32,385 bases of DNA from Coriobacteriia bacterium (GCA_009779675.1 WRDS01000014.1:1-32385), one strand, 5' to 3'. Positions 7,560 to 15,347 are shown, counted from the first letter of the stretch. Notes: generated by a model from the sequence alone, not told the origin. Program-made: numbers and translations.

Positions 7560-9010
7560 GCGCCGAGCACCTCCCGTGCGACCTCACGGTCGTCGAAGTG
7601 GACGGTCTGATCGGCAAACACCTGGTAGTCCTCGTGCCCCTTGCCCGCAATAAGCACGGCATCCCCAGGCTTTGCGCGTCTTACCGCTTTCTCTACTGCC
7701 AAACGGCGATCCGGCTCCAGCTCGTATGACGCCCCCCCGCCGTGCATGCCGTCCTCAATCTGCGAGATGATGGAGGCCGGGCTCTCACTGCGCGGGTTAT
7801 CGCTCGTTATCACCGTGTGATCCGCAAACCGTGCGGCAACATGCCCCATCATCGGACGTTTCGCCGGATCCCGGTCGCCACCACAGCCAAACACGACGAT
7901 CACATCGCCGCAGGTGATCTGCTTCAGCGTGAGAATAGCCTTCTCAAGCGAGTCCGGCGTATGCGCGTAGTCGACAACGACATTAAAGGGCTGGCCACAC
8001 TCGATGCGCTCCAAACGACCCGGCACCTGAGGAGCGCTCTCAAGCCCAGACACGATCGCGTCAAAGGGAATGCCGACCGCCAAAGAGCAACCTGCCGAGA
8101 CAAGCGCGTTGCTCACATTAAAGCCCCCGGTCAAAGGAAGGCGCATGCGCATGCTGCCCTCAGGGGACTTGAGCGCGAACATGGCTCCCGTGCCATCGGT
8201 AACGCAGTCGAGCGCCTGCACGTGCGCATCAGGCGCAAACCCCACGGTGACCGCATCGGTAAACCTCTCGGCAAGCCCGCGCCCAAAAGAGTCGTCTATG
8301 TTGATGACGCGGGCACCAACAGCCATCTCGGTGAACAGACGCCGCTTCACCGAGGCGTACTCCTCTATGGTATGGTGGTAGTCAAGGTGATCCTGCGTGA
8401 GGTTCGTCAGCGCCACCACGGCGAAGTCCACCGCATCCACCCGATGCAGGTCAATAGCGTGGCTCGAGACCTCCATCGCGCATACCTGCACGCCTGCCCC
8501 GCGCATGCGCGCAAGCAGGCCCTGGAGTTCAGCGGATTCCGGGGTGGTATGGACAGAGGCCACCCGCTCATTCCCAATGCGGGTCTCCACCGTGCCGACC
8601 ATCCCCGTGACCCTCCCCGCGGTCCGCGCAATGTTCTCCACCAGATAGGCCGACGTGGTCTTACCGTTGGTGCCGGTGATGCCGATCACGTCAAGCGCCT
8701 TGCTCGGCTGGCCGTGAAACGCTGCGGCAAAGCGTGCAAGTGCTGCTCGGGAATCATCCACTACGACCTGGGGCAATCCGACCGAGAGAGGCCGCTCCAC
8801 AAAAAGCACCGAGGCACCACGTGCTCGGGCGTCCTCAGCGAAATCATGGCCATCCCGCAAAAAGCCGCGGATACAGAAAAAGGCATCGCCCTCGGTCACC
8901 AGATCTGAACGAAAGGCAACGCCCGCCACCCGAAGATTCGCCAGGCTCTCCGGGTACTCTCCCTTGGTGAGCAGTTCAGCTAGTTTGTAAGTCACAAGTT
9001 TTCCCGACAT
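7553..9010 (-). CDS. murE: UDP-MurNAc-dipeptide--diaminoacid ligase MurE (likely meso-DAP adding)
   Basis: MurE adds the third stem amino acid. The start is ATG 9010, sharing one base with the ftsI stop (TGATG). The 485-residue protein has DSR-type N-domain sequence (VAFRSDLVTEGDAFFCIRG), P-loop GITGTNGKTTSAYL (about 110-123), the HTTPES motif, TNLTQDHLDYHH, NVSNALVSAGCSL, DYAHTPDSLEKAIL, GCGGDRDPAKRPMMG, and TSDNPRSESP near residue 400. In this family DNPR at that site is the signature for meso-diaminopimelate rather than lysine, so the peptidoglycan is inferred to contain meso-DAP. It is co-transcribed with ftsI and murF. Confidence 0.95.
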   Translation of the reverse strand: MSGKLVTYKLAELLTKGEYPESLANLRVAGVAFRSDLVTEGDAFFCIRGFLRDGHDFAEDARARGASVLFVERPLSVGLPQVVVDDSRAALARFAAAFHGQPSKALDVIGITGTNGKTTSAYLVENIARTAGRVTGMVGTVETRIGNERVASVHTTPESAELQGLLARMRGAGVQVCAMEVSSHAIDLHRVDAVDFAVVALTNLTQDHLDYHHTIEEYASVKRRLFTEMAVGARVINIDDSFGRGLAERFTDAVTVGFAPDAHVQALDCVTDGTGAMFALKSPEGSMRMRLPLTGGFNVSNALVSAGCSLAVGIPFDAIVSGLESAPQVPGRLERIECGQPFNVVVDYAHTPDSLEKAILTLKQITCGDVIVVFGCGGDRDPAKRPMMGHVAARFADHTVITSDNPRSESPASIISQIEDGMHGGGASYELEPDRRLAVEKAVRRAKPGDAVLIAGKGHEDYQVFADQTVHFDDREVAREVLGAC

Positions 9011-10812
9011 CAATTGGTGATTTTACCACCAGGCGCGATCTCAAGGTGCTCTACTGTGTAACGTGAAAGCGACGAGAAGAGAGGCGCGGCGACCACCCCG
9101 CCGTAATAGCCGGCAGAGGGCTCGTCAATCGTGACGCACACAAGCACCTGCGGGTCCTCGGCAGGCAGATAGCCGATGAACGAGCCGACGTATTTGCCCT
9201 CAGCATATCCCCTGCCCTTGGGCAGGGCGACCTGGGCTGTGCCTGTCTTGCCGGCCACCACATAGCCGGGAACCGCAGCGTCTGACCCGGTCCCTTCGGT
9301 AATGACCTCGGTAAGTATCTGGGTGACCTGCTCGGCGGTCTCCGCTGAGACGACCCGCGTAAGAGGCCACTCTGTTCTGACACCCGCCTCAGCGCCTGTG
9401 TCAGAGTCATTGTCCGAGGGGATATCTGCAAGGAAGTGCGGCATCGGCATCTCGCCTTTGTTGGCAACCCCGGAGACCGCCCGGGAAAGCTGAAGGGGTG
9501 TAACCGACACGCCCTGCCCGAAGGGGATGTTGCCGATGGAGGACTGCGACCATTGGTCGGGCGAGGGCAGCCAGCCCTTTGCCTCGCCAGGAAAGTCGAT
9601 TCCGGTCTTCTCGCCGAGCCCAAAGCCGGTGAGTGCCTGGTAAAGACCCTCTACCCCAAGCGCGATACCCAGCTTCACGGTGCCGACGTTGCTTGAGTTC
9701 GTGACGATCTTGGTGAGCGTCCAGTCCACCGCCTTACGACCGTGCGCCTCATGGATGGTGCGATCGCCCACCTTGATGGTCGGCGGCAGCCTGAAGACCG
9801 ATGACGGCGTGAAGAGCCCCTTGTCAATGACCGCAGCCGCCGTAAGCGTCTTCATGGTCGAACCCGGCTCATACGCGTCGCTTATCGCCTTGTTGCGGAT
9901 CGCATCATCGGTGGTCTTACTGTAGTCATTGGGATCGAAAAACGGTGTCGAGGCGATCGCATACACCTCACCGGTCTTTGGGTTCATGATTACGACAGAA
10001 CCGCCTTTTGCCTTATGCTTCTTGACGGTCTCGGCCAGCTGAAGCTGCGCCTCGTACTGTATGTCCTTGTCGATGGTCAGGATAATATCGCGCCCGTGAA
10101 CAGGCATTTTCTCCTTTTGCACGCCGCTTGGGATCGATTGCCCCTTGCGCCCCCGCGGATCCCGCTCGCTCCACATAAAACCAGGTGTGCCACGCAGCAC
10201 CTCATCGTAGTACAGCTCGATGCCCGCAAGCCCTTTGCGGTCAACGCCGACAAAACCGAGAACCTCACCAGCAAGATCACCGGAGGGATACACCCTGCGA
10301 TAGTCGCTTTCAAAGCCGACACCGACCAGCCCGAGTTCCTCTAAAGCCGCAGCCCTGTCCGCGTCCACCCTTCGTGCCACATACTCAAAGCCGCTGTTCT
10401 TCTGCAGCTTCTCTAAGTACTGCTCCTCATTTCCGCCGAGGGCCTCTGCAAGCGCACGTGCGGTACCCTGCTTGTCGCTGATCTGATTCGGGGCGACAAA
10501 GACCGTCTTTGCCTCCACACTGATCGCAAGCGGCTCCCCCTCGCGGTCATAGATAGTCCCTCGGCGAGCCGGTGTCTCTACTTTGACCAGACGCTGATTG
10601 GTTGCCTTTTCGGAATATTCGGCGGCCTTAACGGTCTGTATCCAGACGAGTCTGATGCCAATGCCTAAGAAGCAGAGGCAGAAAAGGCATAAAAGAAGCA
10701 GGTGCCGAGCGTTGCCACCCAATCGCCGCCGTCCGCTGCGACGCCCATCGCAACGCCTGCTACGGCTCCCGTTTTTAGGGTGCCTGTTATTTTGCCTGCG
10801 CGATGCCGACAT
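9010..10812 (-). CDS. ftsI: Septal class B penicillin-binding protein FtsI/PBP2B-type transpeptidase
   Basis: This D,D-transpeptidase cross-links septal peptidoglycan and is the partner of FtsW. The start is ATG 10812, inside the end of the upstream FtsL-like gene; the spacing to any Shine-Dalgarno is poor, implying translational coupling. In 600 aa: an Arg-rich cytoplasmic tail (1-36), one membrane anchor (about 37-57), the RRGTIYDREGEPLA dimerisation-domain motif (about 83-96), and the penicillin-binding triad S318-T-M-K, SSN (373-375) and KTG (522-524). There are no C-terminal PASTA repeats. It is of normal length and is a beta-lactam target by family. Confidence 0.95.
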   Translation of the reverse strand: MSASRRQNNRHPKNGSRSRRCDGRRSGRRRLGGNARHLLLLCLFCLCFLGIGIRLVWIQTVKAAEYSEKATNQRLVKVETPARRGTIYDREGEPLAISVEAKTVFVAPNQISDKQGTARALAEALGGNEEQYLEKLQKNSGFEYVARRVDADRAAALEELGLVGVGFESDYRRVYPSGDLAGEVLGFVGVDRKGLAGIELYYDEVLRGTPGFMWSERDPRGRKGQSIPSGVQKEKMPVHGRDIILTIDKDIQYEAQLQLAETVKKHKAKGGSVVIMNPKTGEVYAIASTPFFDPNDYSKTTDDAIRNKAISDAYEPGSTMKTLTAAAVIDKGLFTPSSVFRLPPTIKVGDRTIHEAHGRKAVDWTLTKIVTNSSNVGTVKLGIALGVEGLYQALTGFGLGEKTGIDFPGEAKGWLPSPDQWSQSSIGNIPFGQGVSVTPLQLSRAVSGVANKGEMPMPHFLADIPSDNDSDTGAEAGVRTEWPLTRVVSAETAEQVTQILTEVITEGTGSDAAVPGYVVAGKTGTAQVALPKGRGYAEGKYVGSFIGYLPAEDPQVLVCVTIDEPSAGYYGGVVAAPLFSSLSRYTVEHLEIAPGGKITN

Positions 10813-11434
10813 CGCCAACCAACAGGATCTGCGCCTCGCCAGCCGTCAGCCTCGCCAAACTTGCCAGTGCATTCTTGAGCCTGCCCCCATTTTGCAGGCC
10901 AGCCGAAGTAGCATCCGTGTTTTCCGCCAGCGTTTGCGCTCCAGTGAGCACGCCTGTCGCCTCTAAAGACCCGGCGGCAACCTGCGGCGCTTGATCTTTC
11001 ATGTCGAGGTAGGTGACGTGTGTTGCGGGCACGAGATCCATGGTTTGAGCAGCAACCGCACGGATCCGGGCAGGCGAGCCAAGCACGCTCTGCTTCACCT
11101 CAAGCATCTCGCCCGTGTAGCGCTCGCTTTCAATGGCGACCCTGAGCTTGCCCGCCTCCTGCGCGGTCTGGGTCGCTTGTACCGAGACCCATATCCGCCC
11201 CATGCCGAGCGAGGCAAGCACGCACATGAGCAGCGCGATCACGCAGGAGTACCGGAGCATGGCCTTTTGCTGAGCACGCGTCTCTTTCGGGGCCCGCGTG
11301 CTTGTCCTTTTGGCTGTGCCTCTACTTGCTCCCGCTCTTGCTCCCGCTTTACGAGGTTTTGGCGGGACGAGCCTGATATTCTTGCGCGCAGGAGCAGATA
11401 CCTCGCGCTCACTCTTAGGTGCAGGAAGACCCAT
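10787..11434 (-). CDS. ftsL: FtsL/DivIC-like septum protein
   Basis: A bitopic membrane protein of 215 aa: a basic Lys/Arg/Pro-rich cytoplasmic tail (1-60), one transmembrane helix (about residues 61-82, YSCVIALLMCVLASLGMGRI), then a helical, probably coiled-coil stretch with ESERYTGEMLEVKQSVLGSPARIRA and a C-terminal Ala/Leu-rich extension. FtsL proteins bridge FtsQ/DivIC to FtsW-FtsI. The call rests on topology, the SPARIRAVA segment resembling the FtsL tail, and the fixed dcw position between rsmH and ftsI. Family sequence conservation is low. ATG 11434 is preceded by GAGAGGTGG. The extension after about residue 140 is longer than in typical FtsL. Confidence 0.8.
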   Translation of the reverse strand: MGLPAPKSEREVSAPARKNIRLVPPKPRKAGARAGASRGTAKRTSTRAPKETRAQQKAMLRYSCVIALLMCVLASLGMGRIWVSVQATQTAQEAGKLRVAIESERYTGEMLEVKQSVLGSPARIRAVAAQTMDLVPATHVTYLDMKDQAPQVAAGSLEATGVLTGAQTLAENTDATSAGLQNGGRLKNALASLARLTAGEAQILLVGDVGIAQAK

Positions 11435-11521
11435 CTCACACCACCTCTCGAATCAAGATCCTAGGTAACCCAAGGTCATAAGCCTTACATCGAAGTCAAA
11501 TCAAAGCGCCCATGGTGCCGA

Positions 11522-11562
11522 CGCGCTTTCGTCCTGCCGCTCGGCGCGCTTTCGTCCTGCCG
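11522..11562. repeat. 18-bp direct repeat, period 23, between ftsL and rsmH
   Basis: CGCGCTTTCGTCCTGCCG occurs perfectly at 11522-11539 and 11545-11562, with a weaker third echo (CCTTCGTCTT) near 11572. It fills most of the 145-base gap between the rsmH stop (11580) and the ftsL start (11434), the longest gap inside the dcw operon. No function is known. Confidence 0.9.
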
Positions 11563-11579
11563 TCTGACAAGCCTTCGTC

Positions 11580-12557
11580 TTACAGTTTCTCGGCGACACG
11601 GAGCTTTGCGCTGCGTGCCCTGGGATTGCGTGCGATCTCGTCAGCAGTGGGCACTATCGCCCGCCGCGTCAAGATCCGAAGCACCGGCCTTTCCCCACAT
11701 GCGCACACCGGAAGGCCCGGCGGGCATATGCACCCCCTCGCCCCCTCTGTAAACGCGCCCTTTGCCAAGCGGTCCTCAAGGGAGTGGTAGCTGATCACTG
11801 CCACCCGGCCTCCGGGGGCAAGCCACCTGATGGCCGAGGCCAGCCCACGCGCTAAGACGCCGAGCTCGTCGTTGACCTCGATGCGAAGCGCCTGGAACAC
11901 CCGCCTGGCGGGATGGCCCCCCGTGCGCCTTGCAGATGCCGGGATGGCCGCCTTCACGACCGAGACCAGCTCCTCGGTGCGGGCGATGGGGGTGCGTCTG
12001 CGCGAGCGCACAATAAACGCCGCGATCCGCGATGCCCAACGCTCCTCTCCATAGTCACGGAAGATCCGGGCGAGGTCTGCTTCGTCGTATGCTGCTATGA
12101 CCTCAGCTGCGGTTAGAGTCTGATTACCCGGGTCCATCCGCATGTCCAACGGGGCGTCTTGCTTAAACGAGAAGCCCCGATCGGGCACATCTATGTGGTG
12201 CGAGGAGACACCAAGATCGAACAGGACTGCATCCGCATACGGGATGCGTGCCTGGCCGAGCAGCGCGTCAAGGTCTCCAAAATTCCCTTTAAGCAGCGCA
12301 GTCAGCGGCGCGATCCGAGCGGATTGCGTAGTCCGATTAGACATTTGTTGGCCGAGGCGTAGTGTGATTGTTGCTGCTTCTATTGCTGAATCGTCTTGGT
12401 CGATTCCCACTAGGATCCCTGTGGGAGCGATAGCTTCTGCAAGATGTTTCGCGTGTCCTGCCCCGCCTAAGGTGCAATCAACGACTATGGACCCTGGGTG
12501 CGGCGATAAGTGCTGCGTGACCTCGGCCAACAAAACTGGGGTGTGCCGGTATTCCAT
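11580..12557 (-). CDS. rsmH: 16S rRNA (cytosine-1402-N4)-methyltransferase RsmH (MraW)
   Basis: RsmH uses S-adenosylmethionine to N4-methylate C1402 in the ribosomal P site and is nearly always the second dcw gene. The start ATG 12557 (325 aa, beginning MEYRHTPVLLAEV) matches the family N-terminus. Seen: the SAM-binding VDCTLGGAGHAKHLAE (about 25-40), LVGIDQDDSAI, VLFDLGVSSHHIDVPDRGFSF, DPGNQTLTAAEVI, RIFRDYGEERWASRIA, HPARRVFQALRIEVNDEL and VISYHSLEDRLAK. Its leader contains a duplicated 16-base element that includes the weak ribosome-binding site. Length and motifs are normal. Confidence 0.95.
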   Translation of the reverse strand: MEYRHTPVLLAEVTQHLSPHPGSIVVDCTLGGAGHAKHLAEAIAPTGILVGIDQDDSAIEAATITLRLGQQMSNRTTQSARIAPLTALLKGNFGDLDALLGQARIPYADAVLFDLGVSSHHIDVPDRGFSFKQDAPLDMRMDPGNQTLTAAEVIAAYDEADLARIFRDYGEERWASRIAAFIVRSRRRTPIARTEELVSVVKAAIPASARRTGGHPARRVFQALRIEVNDELGVLARGLASAIRWLAPGGRVAVISYHSLEDRLAKGAFTEGARGCICPPGLPVCACGERPVLRILTRRAIVPTADEIARNPRARSAKLRVAEKL

Positions 12558-12559
12558 TT

Positions 12560-12592
12560 TCAATCCCTGCCAACCTTCAATCCCTGCCAACC
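12560..12592. repeat. 16-bp tandem repeat in the rsmH leader
   Basis: TCAATCCCTGCCAACC (plus strand) is perfectly repeated at 12560-12575 and 12577-12592, filling the 37-base gap between the mraZ stop and the rsmH start. On the coding strand each copy contains GGCAGGGATTGA, so the AGGGA that could serve as ribosome-binding site is present twice. Confidence 0.92.
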
Positions 12593-12594
12593 CT

Positions 12595-13035
12595 CTACAG
12601 GAGACCGGCGCTGGCCAGCTCCTGGGCAAGGTCCTCTACGCGGGAAACCGTGGCCGAGTTGTACTCGCTCCATGCCACCGAGTCCCATATCTCGATGCGG
12701 TTGCCGTTACCTATCACAACCACGTCCTTATCGAGCCTTGCGTAGTCCCTCAGATACCCCGGCAACGAAATGCGCCCGGGCTTGTCAAGCTCGGTCTCAT
12801 GCGTACCGGATGTGAAAAAGAGCCTCAGCTCACGTTTGCTCGCATTAAAATCGTCGCCCTCGACAAGCTTCCCGACAAATGACTCGTACTCATCGGCCGT
12901 ATAGACATAAAGGCACCCATTGAGCCCCTTGGTGACCTTGACGTGCCCAGCGATCTGGCTGCGGAACTTGGACGGCAGCGAAACGCGTCCCTTGGCGTCC
13001 AACGTGTGCTGGTACTCGCCGAGAAACACGGTCAC
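12595..13035 (-). CDS. mraZ: Transcriptional regulator MraZ
   Basis: MraZ is the DNA-binding repressor of the dcw operon in several bacteria. The 146-residue protein has the two tandem SpoVT/AbrB-type swapped-hairpin domains, each with its signature: DAKGRVSLPSKFR (about 13-25) and DKPGRISLPGYLR (about 84-96). The start GTG 13035 is supported by AAAGGGGG just upstream (13039-13046). It is the first gene of the operon. Two TGGGA boxes with 10-base spacing lie in the inferred promoter, in keeping with autoregulation. Confidence 0.95.
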   Translation of the reverse strand: MTVFLGEYQHTLDAKGRVSLPSKFRSQIAGHVKVTKGLNGCLYVYTADEYESFVGKLVEGDDFNASKRELRLFFTSGTHETELDKPGRISLPGYLRDYARLDKDVVVIGNGNRIEIWDSVAWSEYNSATVSRVEDLAQELASAGLL

Positions 13036-13097
13036 ATGCCCCCTTTCTTTTCCGCAAACCTATACCGAGCGACTACGAGGTATGAAGTCGTGTTCGA

Positions 13098-13126
13098 AGT
13101 CTATCCCACCAAATCCCACGATGCAA
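13098..13126 (-). promoter_or_regulatory. Predicted dcw operon promoter
   Basis: On the minus strand, TTGCAT (13126-13121) and TAGACT (13103-13098) are separated by exactly 17 bases. They are moderate matches to the -35 and -10 consensus (3 of 6 and 4 of 6). The start would fall near 13091, giving a leader of about 55 bases before the mraZ GTG. The spacer carries both MraZ-type boxes, which raises the likelihood. Confidence 0.55.
13104..13118 (-). promoter_or_regulatory. Putative MraZ operator: two TGGGA boxes, 10-bp period
   Basis: Reading the minus strand, TGGGA at 13118-13114 and TGGGA at 13108-13104 form direct repeats one helical turn apart, each preceded by G (GTGGGA). Known MraZ targets are TGGG(N) repeats with the same 10-base spacing upstream of mraZ. 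Only two clear boxes are seen here; a third copy at the expected 13124-13128 is degraded. Confidence 0.7.
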
Positions 13127-13293
13127 CCCTTTTATGGGATTTTATTCCCCTTCATGACACTTCATGTGACCTGCTTGCCACTGTCGACCGTTCACTGGGC
13201 CTCACGACATGTGAATTCCTCTCCACAATTGACTGGGCGGTGAACCATAAAACGCATTAGTTCGTCTGATATTTGCCGAGCAAAAAGGCTTGG

Positions 13294-13323
13294 TTGCCGT
13301 AAGCGAAGTCATCGGGGTAGAAT
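13294..13323 (+). promoter_or_regulatory. Predicted promoter for the 42-aa membrane peptide gene
   Basis: TTGCCG (13294-13299), 18 bases, then TAGAAT (13318-13323), a 5 of 6 match to the -10 consensus. It lies 40 bases upstream of the ATG at 13363 and fires away from the mraZ promoter. The -35 match is weak. Confidence 0.45.
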
Positions 13324-13362
13324 TGGACTTGACTATCACATCAACCGGAGGGGAACGACCGC

Positions 13363-13491
13363 ATGACGTACAATTGGGCAGCGTCTATCGCGTGGACACT
13401 CGCACTTGCTTTCTTCGTGGTCGCAGCGCTTGGCATCGCTCTTGGGGTTTACGCAGCCAAGCAGTTGAAAAAGCACGAGGACAACGCGTAG
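13363..13491 (+). CDS. Small single-span membrane protein (42 aa)
   Basis: I do not recognise a named family. The ATG at 13363 has a strong Shine-Dalgarno (GGAGGGG at 13347-13353, about 9 bases upstream), a possible promoter at 13294-13323 and a possible stem-loop at 13576-13603. The 42-residue product has a short polar start (MTYNWAAS), one clear hydrophobic helix (about residues 9-31, rich in Ala, Leu, Phe and Val) and a basic/acidic tail (AAKQLKKHEDNA), so it is predicted to be a bitopic membrane peptide. It is transcribed divergently from mraZ, which invites a guess at an envelope role, but that is only context. Confidence 0.75.
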   Translation: MTYNWAASIAWTLALAFFVVAALGIALGVYAAKQLKKHEDNA

Positions 13492-13575
13492 CCGCTGTAA
13501 ACGCAGTAATCCGCAGCAAGCGCAGTACCCTGCAGCAACCAGGCGCAAATGCAGCCTTGTTTTTTGCTATGTCGG

Positions 13576-13603
13576 CACCCTCAGTCAGTTTGGGCTGGGG
13601 GTG
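13576..13603 (+). terminator. Possible terminator stem-loop after the small membrane gene
   Basis: CACCCTCAG (13576-13584) can pair with CTGGGGGTG (13595-13603), nine pairs with one G-U and a 10-base loop, followed by only TTTCG. The weak T-run makes this a modest intrinsic terminator candidate. It separates the small gene from the DUF4349 gene. Confidence 0.4.
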
Positions 13604-13670
13604 TTTCGCGTTCGCGCCACAGTCCGCACCGCCGCCCTAGACAACACGACCCTGCACCCCATGACCCCGT

Positions 13671-13706
13671 ATCAGTGAATCGACAGTTCCGCATCAGTGA
13701 TCGACA
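13671..13706. repeat. Imperfect tandem repeat in the DUF4349 gene leader
   Basis: ATCAGTGAATCGACA (13671-13685) recurs as ATCAGTGATCGACA (13693-13706), one base shorter, period 22. It ends five bases before the start of the ribosome-binding site region (ATGGAGG, 13711-13717). Confidence 0.75.
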
Positions 13707-13722
13707 ACGAATGGAGGATCCC

Positions 13723-14781
13723 ATGCTTGCCCGAAAGCAGAGATGGTCTCACCTCATGGTCGTAGGTGCGGTGATTGCATCCATCCTGGCCGCCGCGCTC
13801 CTGTCCGGATGCAGTTCCCAAGAACCATTCGAGGATACTGTCCGAGCGATCACAACTGACACCGACTACCTGCCTGGCGATGGCAATGCAAACCAGCAGG
13901 CCCTATCAGAAATCGCGCCACAGAGTTTCGCGAGCGCTTCGGATCAGGCATCCGCTGAGAAGTCGACAGCTGGCAGCGCGCCACAGGATGCACCCCGCAC
14001 AGAGTCGATGATGATCCGCGTCGCATCCCTTGGCCTTGAGGTCAAAAACGTCGACGAAGCCCTTGAGCGGCTGCAAAATACCGCAAAGGCCCATGATGCC
14101 GAGATCACCGAGCTTCAAGCCAAAAACACGGGCGCAAGCAGCCAGGGCGCAGAGGCTCGACAGAGCTTGGATGATGCGCATGTGACCTTGCGGGTGCCTC
14201 AAGCAAAGCTCGATGCCCTCACCTCAGACCTCTTTAAGCTGGGCACAGTCGTCTCTTGGGATACCTCCGCAGATGACGTGAGCGAGGAGTACGTGGACAC
14301 CTCGGCAAGGATCCGCAACCTTAAAGCCGAGGAGACCCGGCTTCTCAGCTTCTTCGACAAGGCGGGCAAGATCTCCGATCTGCTTGAGATAGAGCGCGAG
14401 CTTACACGGGTACGTGGTGAGATCGAGTCCATGCAGGCGCGGATCAACTACCTTGACCGCCAGGTGGAGCGCGCAACCATTAGGGTTCATCTCTCGAAGC
14501 CCGGCGGCATCATCCGTCCTAACGATAGCGGATGGGGCTTTATCGATGCGATCGCCATAGGCCTTCAGGGGGCAGCATCGATCATGAAGGTCCTTATCAC
14601 CCTGCTTATCTCCCTCACCCCGCTGATCACAATCGGGTTGCTCGCTTGGCTATTGATCCGCACCGTCCTCAGAAGACGCCGAGCAAAACGGGCGATGGCG
14701 CTGGCGGTGACCCTGGAGCAAGCTGATGGCGCACAGGCTGACGGCGAAAAGGCTGGAGCCGCCCAGCATCCACCTGCATAA
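13723..14781 (+). CDS. DUF4349-family membrane-anchored lipoprotein
   Basis: The start is ATG 13723, with GGAGG 5 bases upstream; a longer upstream reading frame lacks any such site. The 352-residue product has a lipoprotein signal peptide with lipobox LLSGC (Cys about residue 29), a Ser/Ala/Gln-rich linker, then a DUF4349-like domain: RVASLGLEVKNVDEALERL, a strand-helix-strand segment with LRVPQAKLDAL, the DVSEEYVDTSARIRNLKAEE motif, and a coiled-coil ending in LDRQVERATIRVHL. One transmembrane helix follows near residues 285-315, with a basic cytoplasmic tail. Both ends may thus be membrane-tethered. The biochemical role of the family is not established; an envelope location is inferred. 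Confidence 0.85.
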   Translation: MLARKQRWSHLMVVGAVIASILAAALLSGCSSQEPFEDTVRAITTDTDYLPGDGNANQQALSEIAPQSFASASDQASAEKSTAGSAPQDAPRTESMMIRVASLGLEVKNVDEALERLQNTAKAHDAEITELQAKNTGASSQGAEARQSLDDAHVTLRVPQAKLDALTSDLFKLGTVVSWDTSADDVSEEYVDTSARIRNLKAEETRLLSFFDKAGKISDLLEIERELTRVRGEIESMQARINYLDRQVERATIRVHLSKPGGIIRPNDSGWGFIDAIAIGLQGAASIMKVLITLLISLTPLITIGLLAWLLIRTVLRRRRAKRAMALAVTLEQADGAQADGEKAGAAQHPPA

Positions 14782-14789
14782 AACGCCAA

Positions 14790-14825
14790 CGAGGGGAGCG
14801 GACTGCACATCGCCCCCTCCCCTCG
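14790..14825. terminator. Bidirectional intrinsic terminator
   Basis: CGAGGGGAG (14790-14798) pairs perfectly with CTCCCCTCG (14817-14825) around an 18-base loop. A short T-run (CTTTTC) follows on the plus side, and GGCGTTTTATG on the minus side. It lies 9 bases after the DUF4349 stop and 15 bases after the TAG at 14841 that ends the opposing interrupted gene, so it can serve both. Confidence 0.65.
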
Positions 14826-14840
14826 CCTCGGCTTTTCTGG

Positions 14841-15278
14841 CTACTTGTCAGTATGCTGCCAACTGTGGTCAACGAGCACCCTCGGATCCCCGCCAATAAA
14901 CAGGCTCGCATAATCATTCGCCCGCCCGTGCGCACGGTGACGGACTTCCGTCATGAGACCTATAACCACAACGCCGAGAATGAAGGATACGATCCCATTC
15001 CCATCATGCGACCCTCAGCAACAGGCAAGAAGTACCATGCCGAATGCGTAATCGAGGATCGTCCGCCCTTTGGCGTATGTCCTTATCCACGATTTGACCG
15101 CCGAGTCACGCTCTGCCGGATCCGCAAAGTCCGTGTCGCGTATGCGCCGAGCAGAGTGGCGCATCCTTCCAAAGTGAGCCAACGACAGGCATAGGGGGAT
15201 CGCCGTGAGCATCAGAGCTGGGTTCTCTACTGCTCCTACCGCTGTTAGAGCGGTTTCTGCGACTTCTTTTATAGACAT
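14841..15278 (-). pseudogene. Two-span membrane protein gene split by an in-frame TGA
   Basis: ATG 15278 has GAGGG 5 bases upstream (and AAGGAGG further up). The first part, 15278-15015, encodes 87 aa: MSIKEVAETALTAVG, a hydrophobic segment (NPALMLTAIPLCLSLAHFG, about 19-37), a charged loop (RRIRDTDFADPAERD), and the beginning of a second hydrophobic stretch. A TGA (15015-15017) then interrupts. The same frame continues with a coding-like 57 codons: SFILGVVVIGLMTEVRHRAHG and a polar tail, to TAG 14841, right before a terminator. No ATG, GTG or TTG reopens the second half at a useful place. I infer one original 145-residue protein with a nonsense codon; family unknown. A sequencing error or recoding would also explain it. 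Confidence 0.65.
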
Positions 15279-15328
15279 GTTAGCCCTCGCCCTCCTTCGG
15301 TTGCACCCTTGGTTCTCAGCCTTTGTAG

Positions 15329-15347
15329 TGCCCAAGGCACTTGGGCA
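15329..15347. other. Perfect 8-bp hairpin in the gap between two small membrane genes
   Basis: TGCCCAAG (15329-15336), GCA, CTTGGGCA (15340-15347). It is upstream of the interrupted gene at 15278 and downstream of the 15401 gene, on the transcribed minus strand. No T-run follows on either strand, so it may be an RNA structure or protein site rather than a terminator. Confidence 0.5.

Noticed and set aside
4144-8908. Long plus-strand reading frames opposite murD, mraY, murF and murE (for example 4144-5043 and 7742-8908)
   Set aside because: They are shadows caused by G+C-rich third positions of the minus-strand genes. The products are low-complexity or Arg/His/Pro-rich, with no domain, and the opposite strand encodes complete enzymes.
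15015-15017. Selenocysteine at the in-frame TGA
   Set aside because: A small hairpin can be drawn shortly after the TGA, but its bulge is on the wrong side for a bacterial SECIS. The TGA also lies in a hydrophobic span after two Cys rather than in a redox motif. A nonsense change is simpler.
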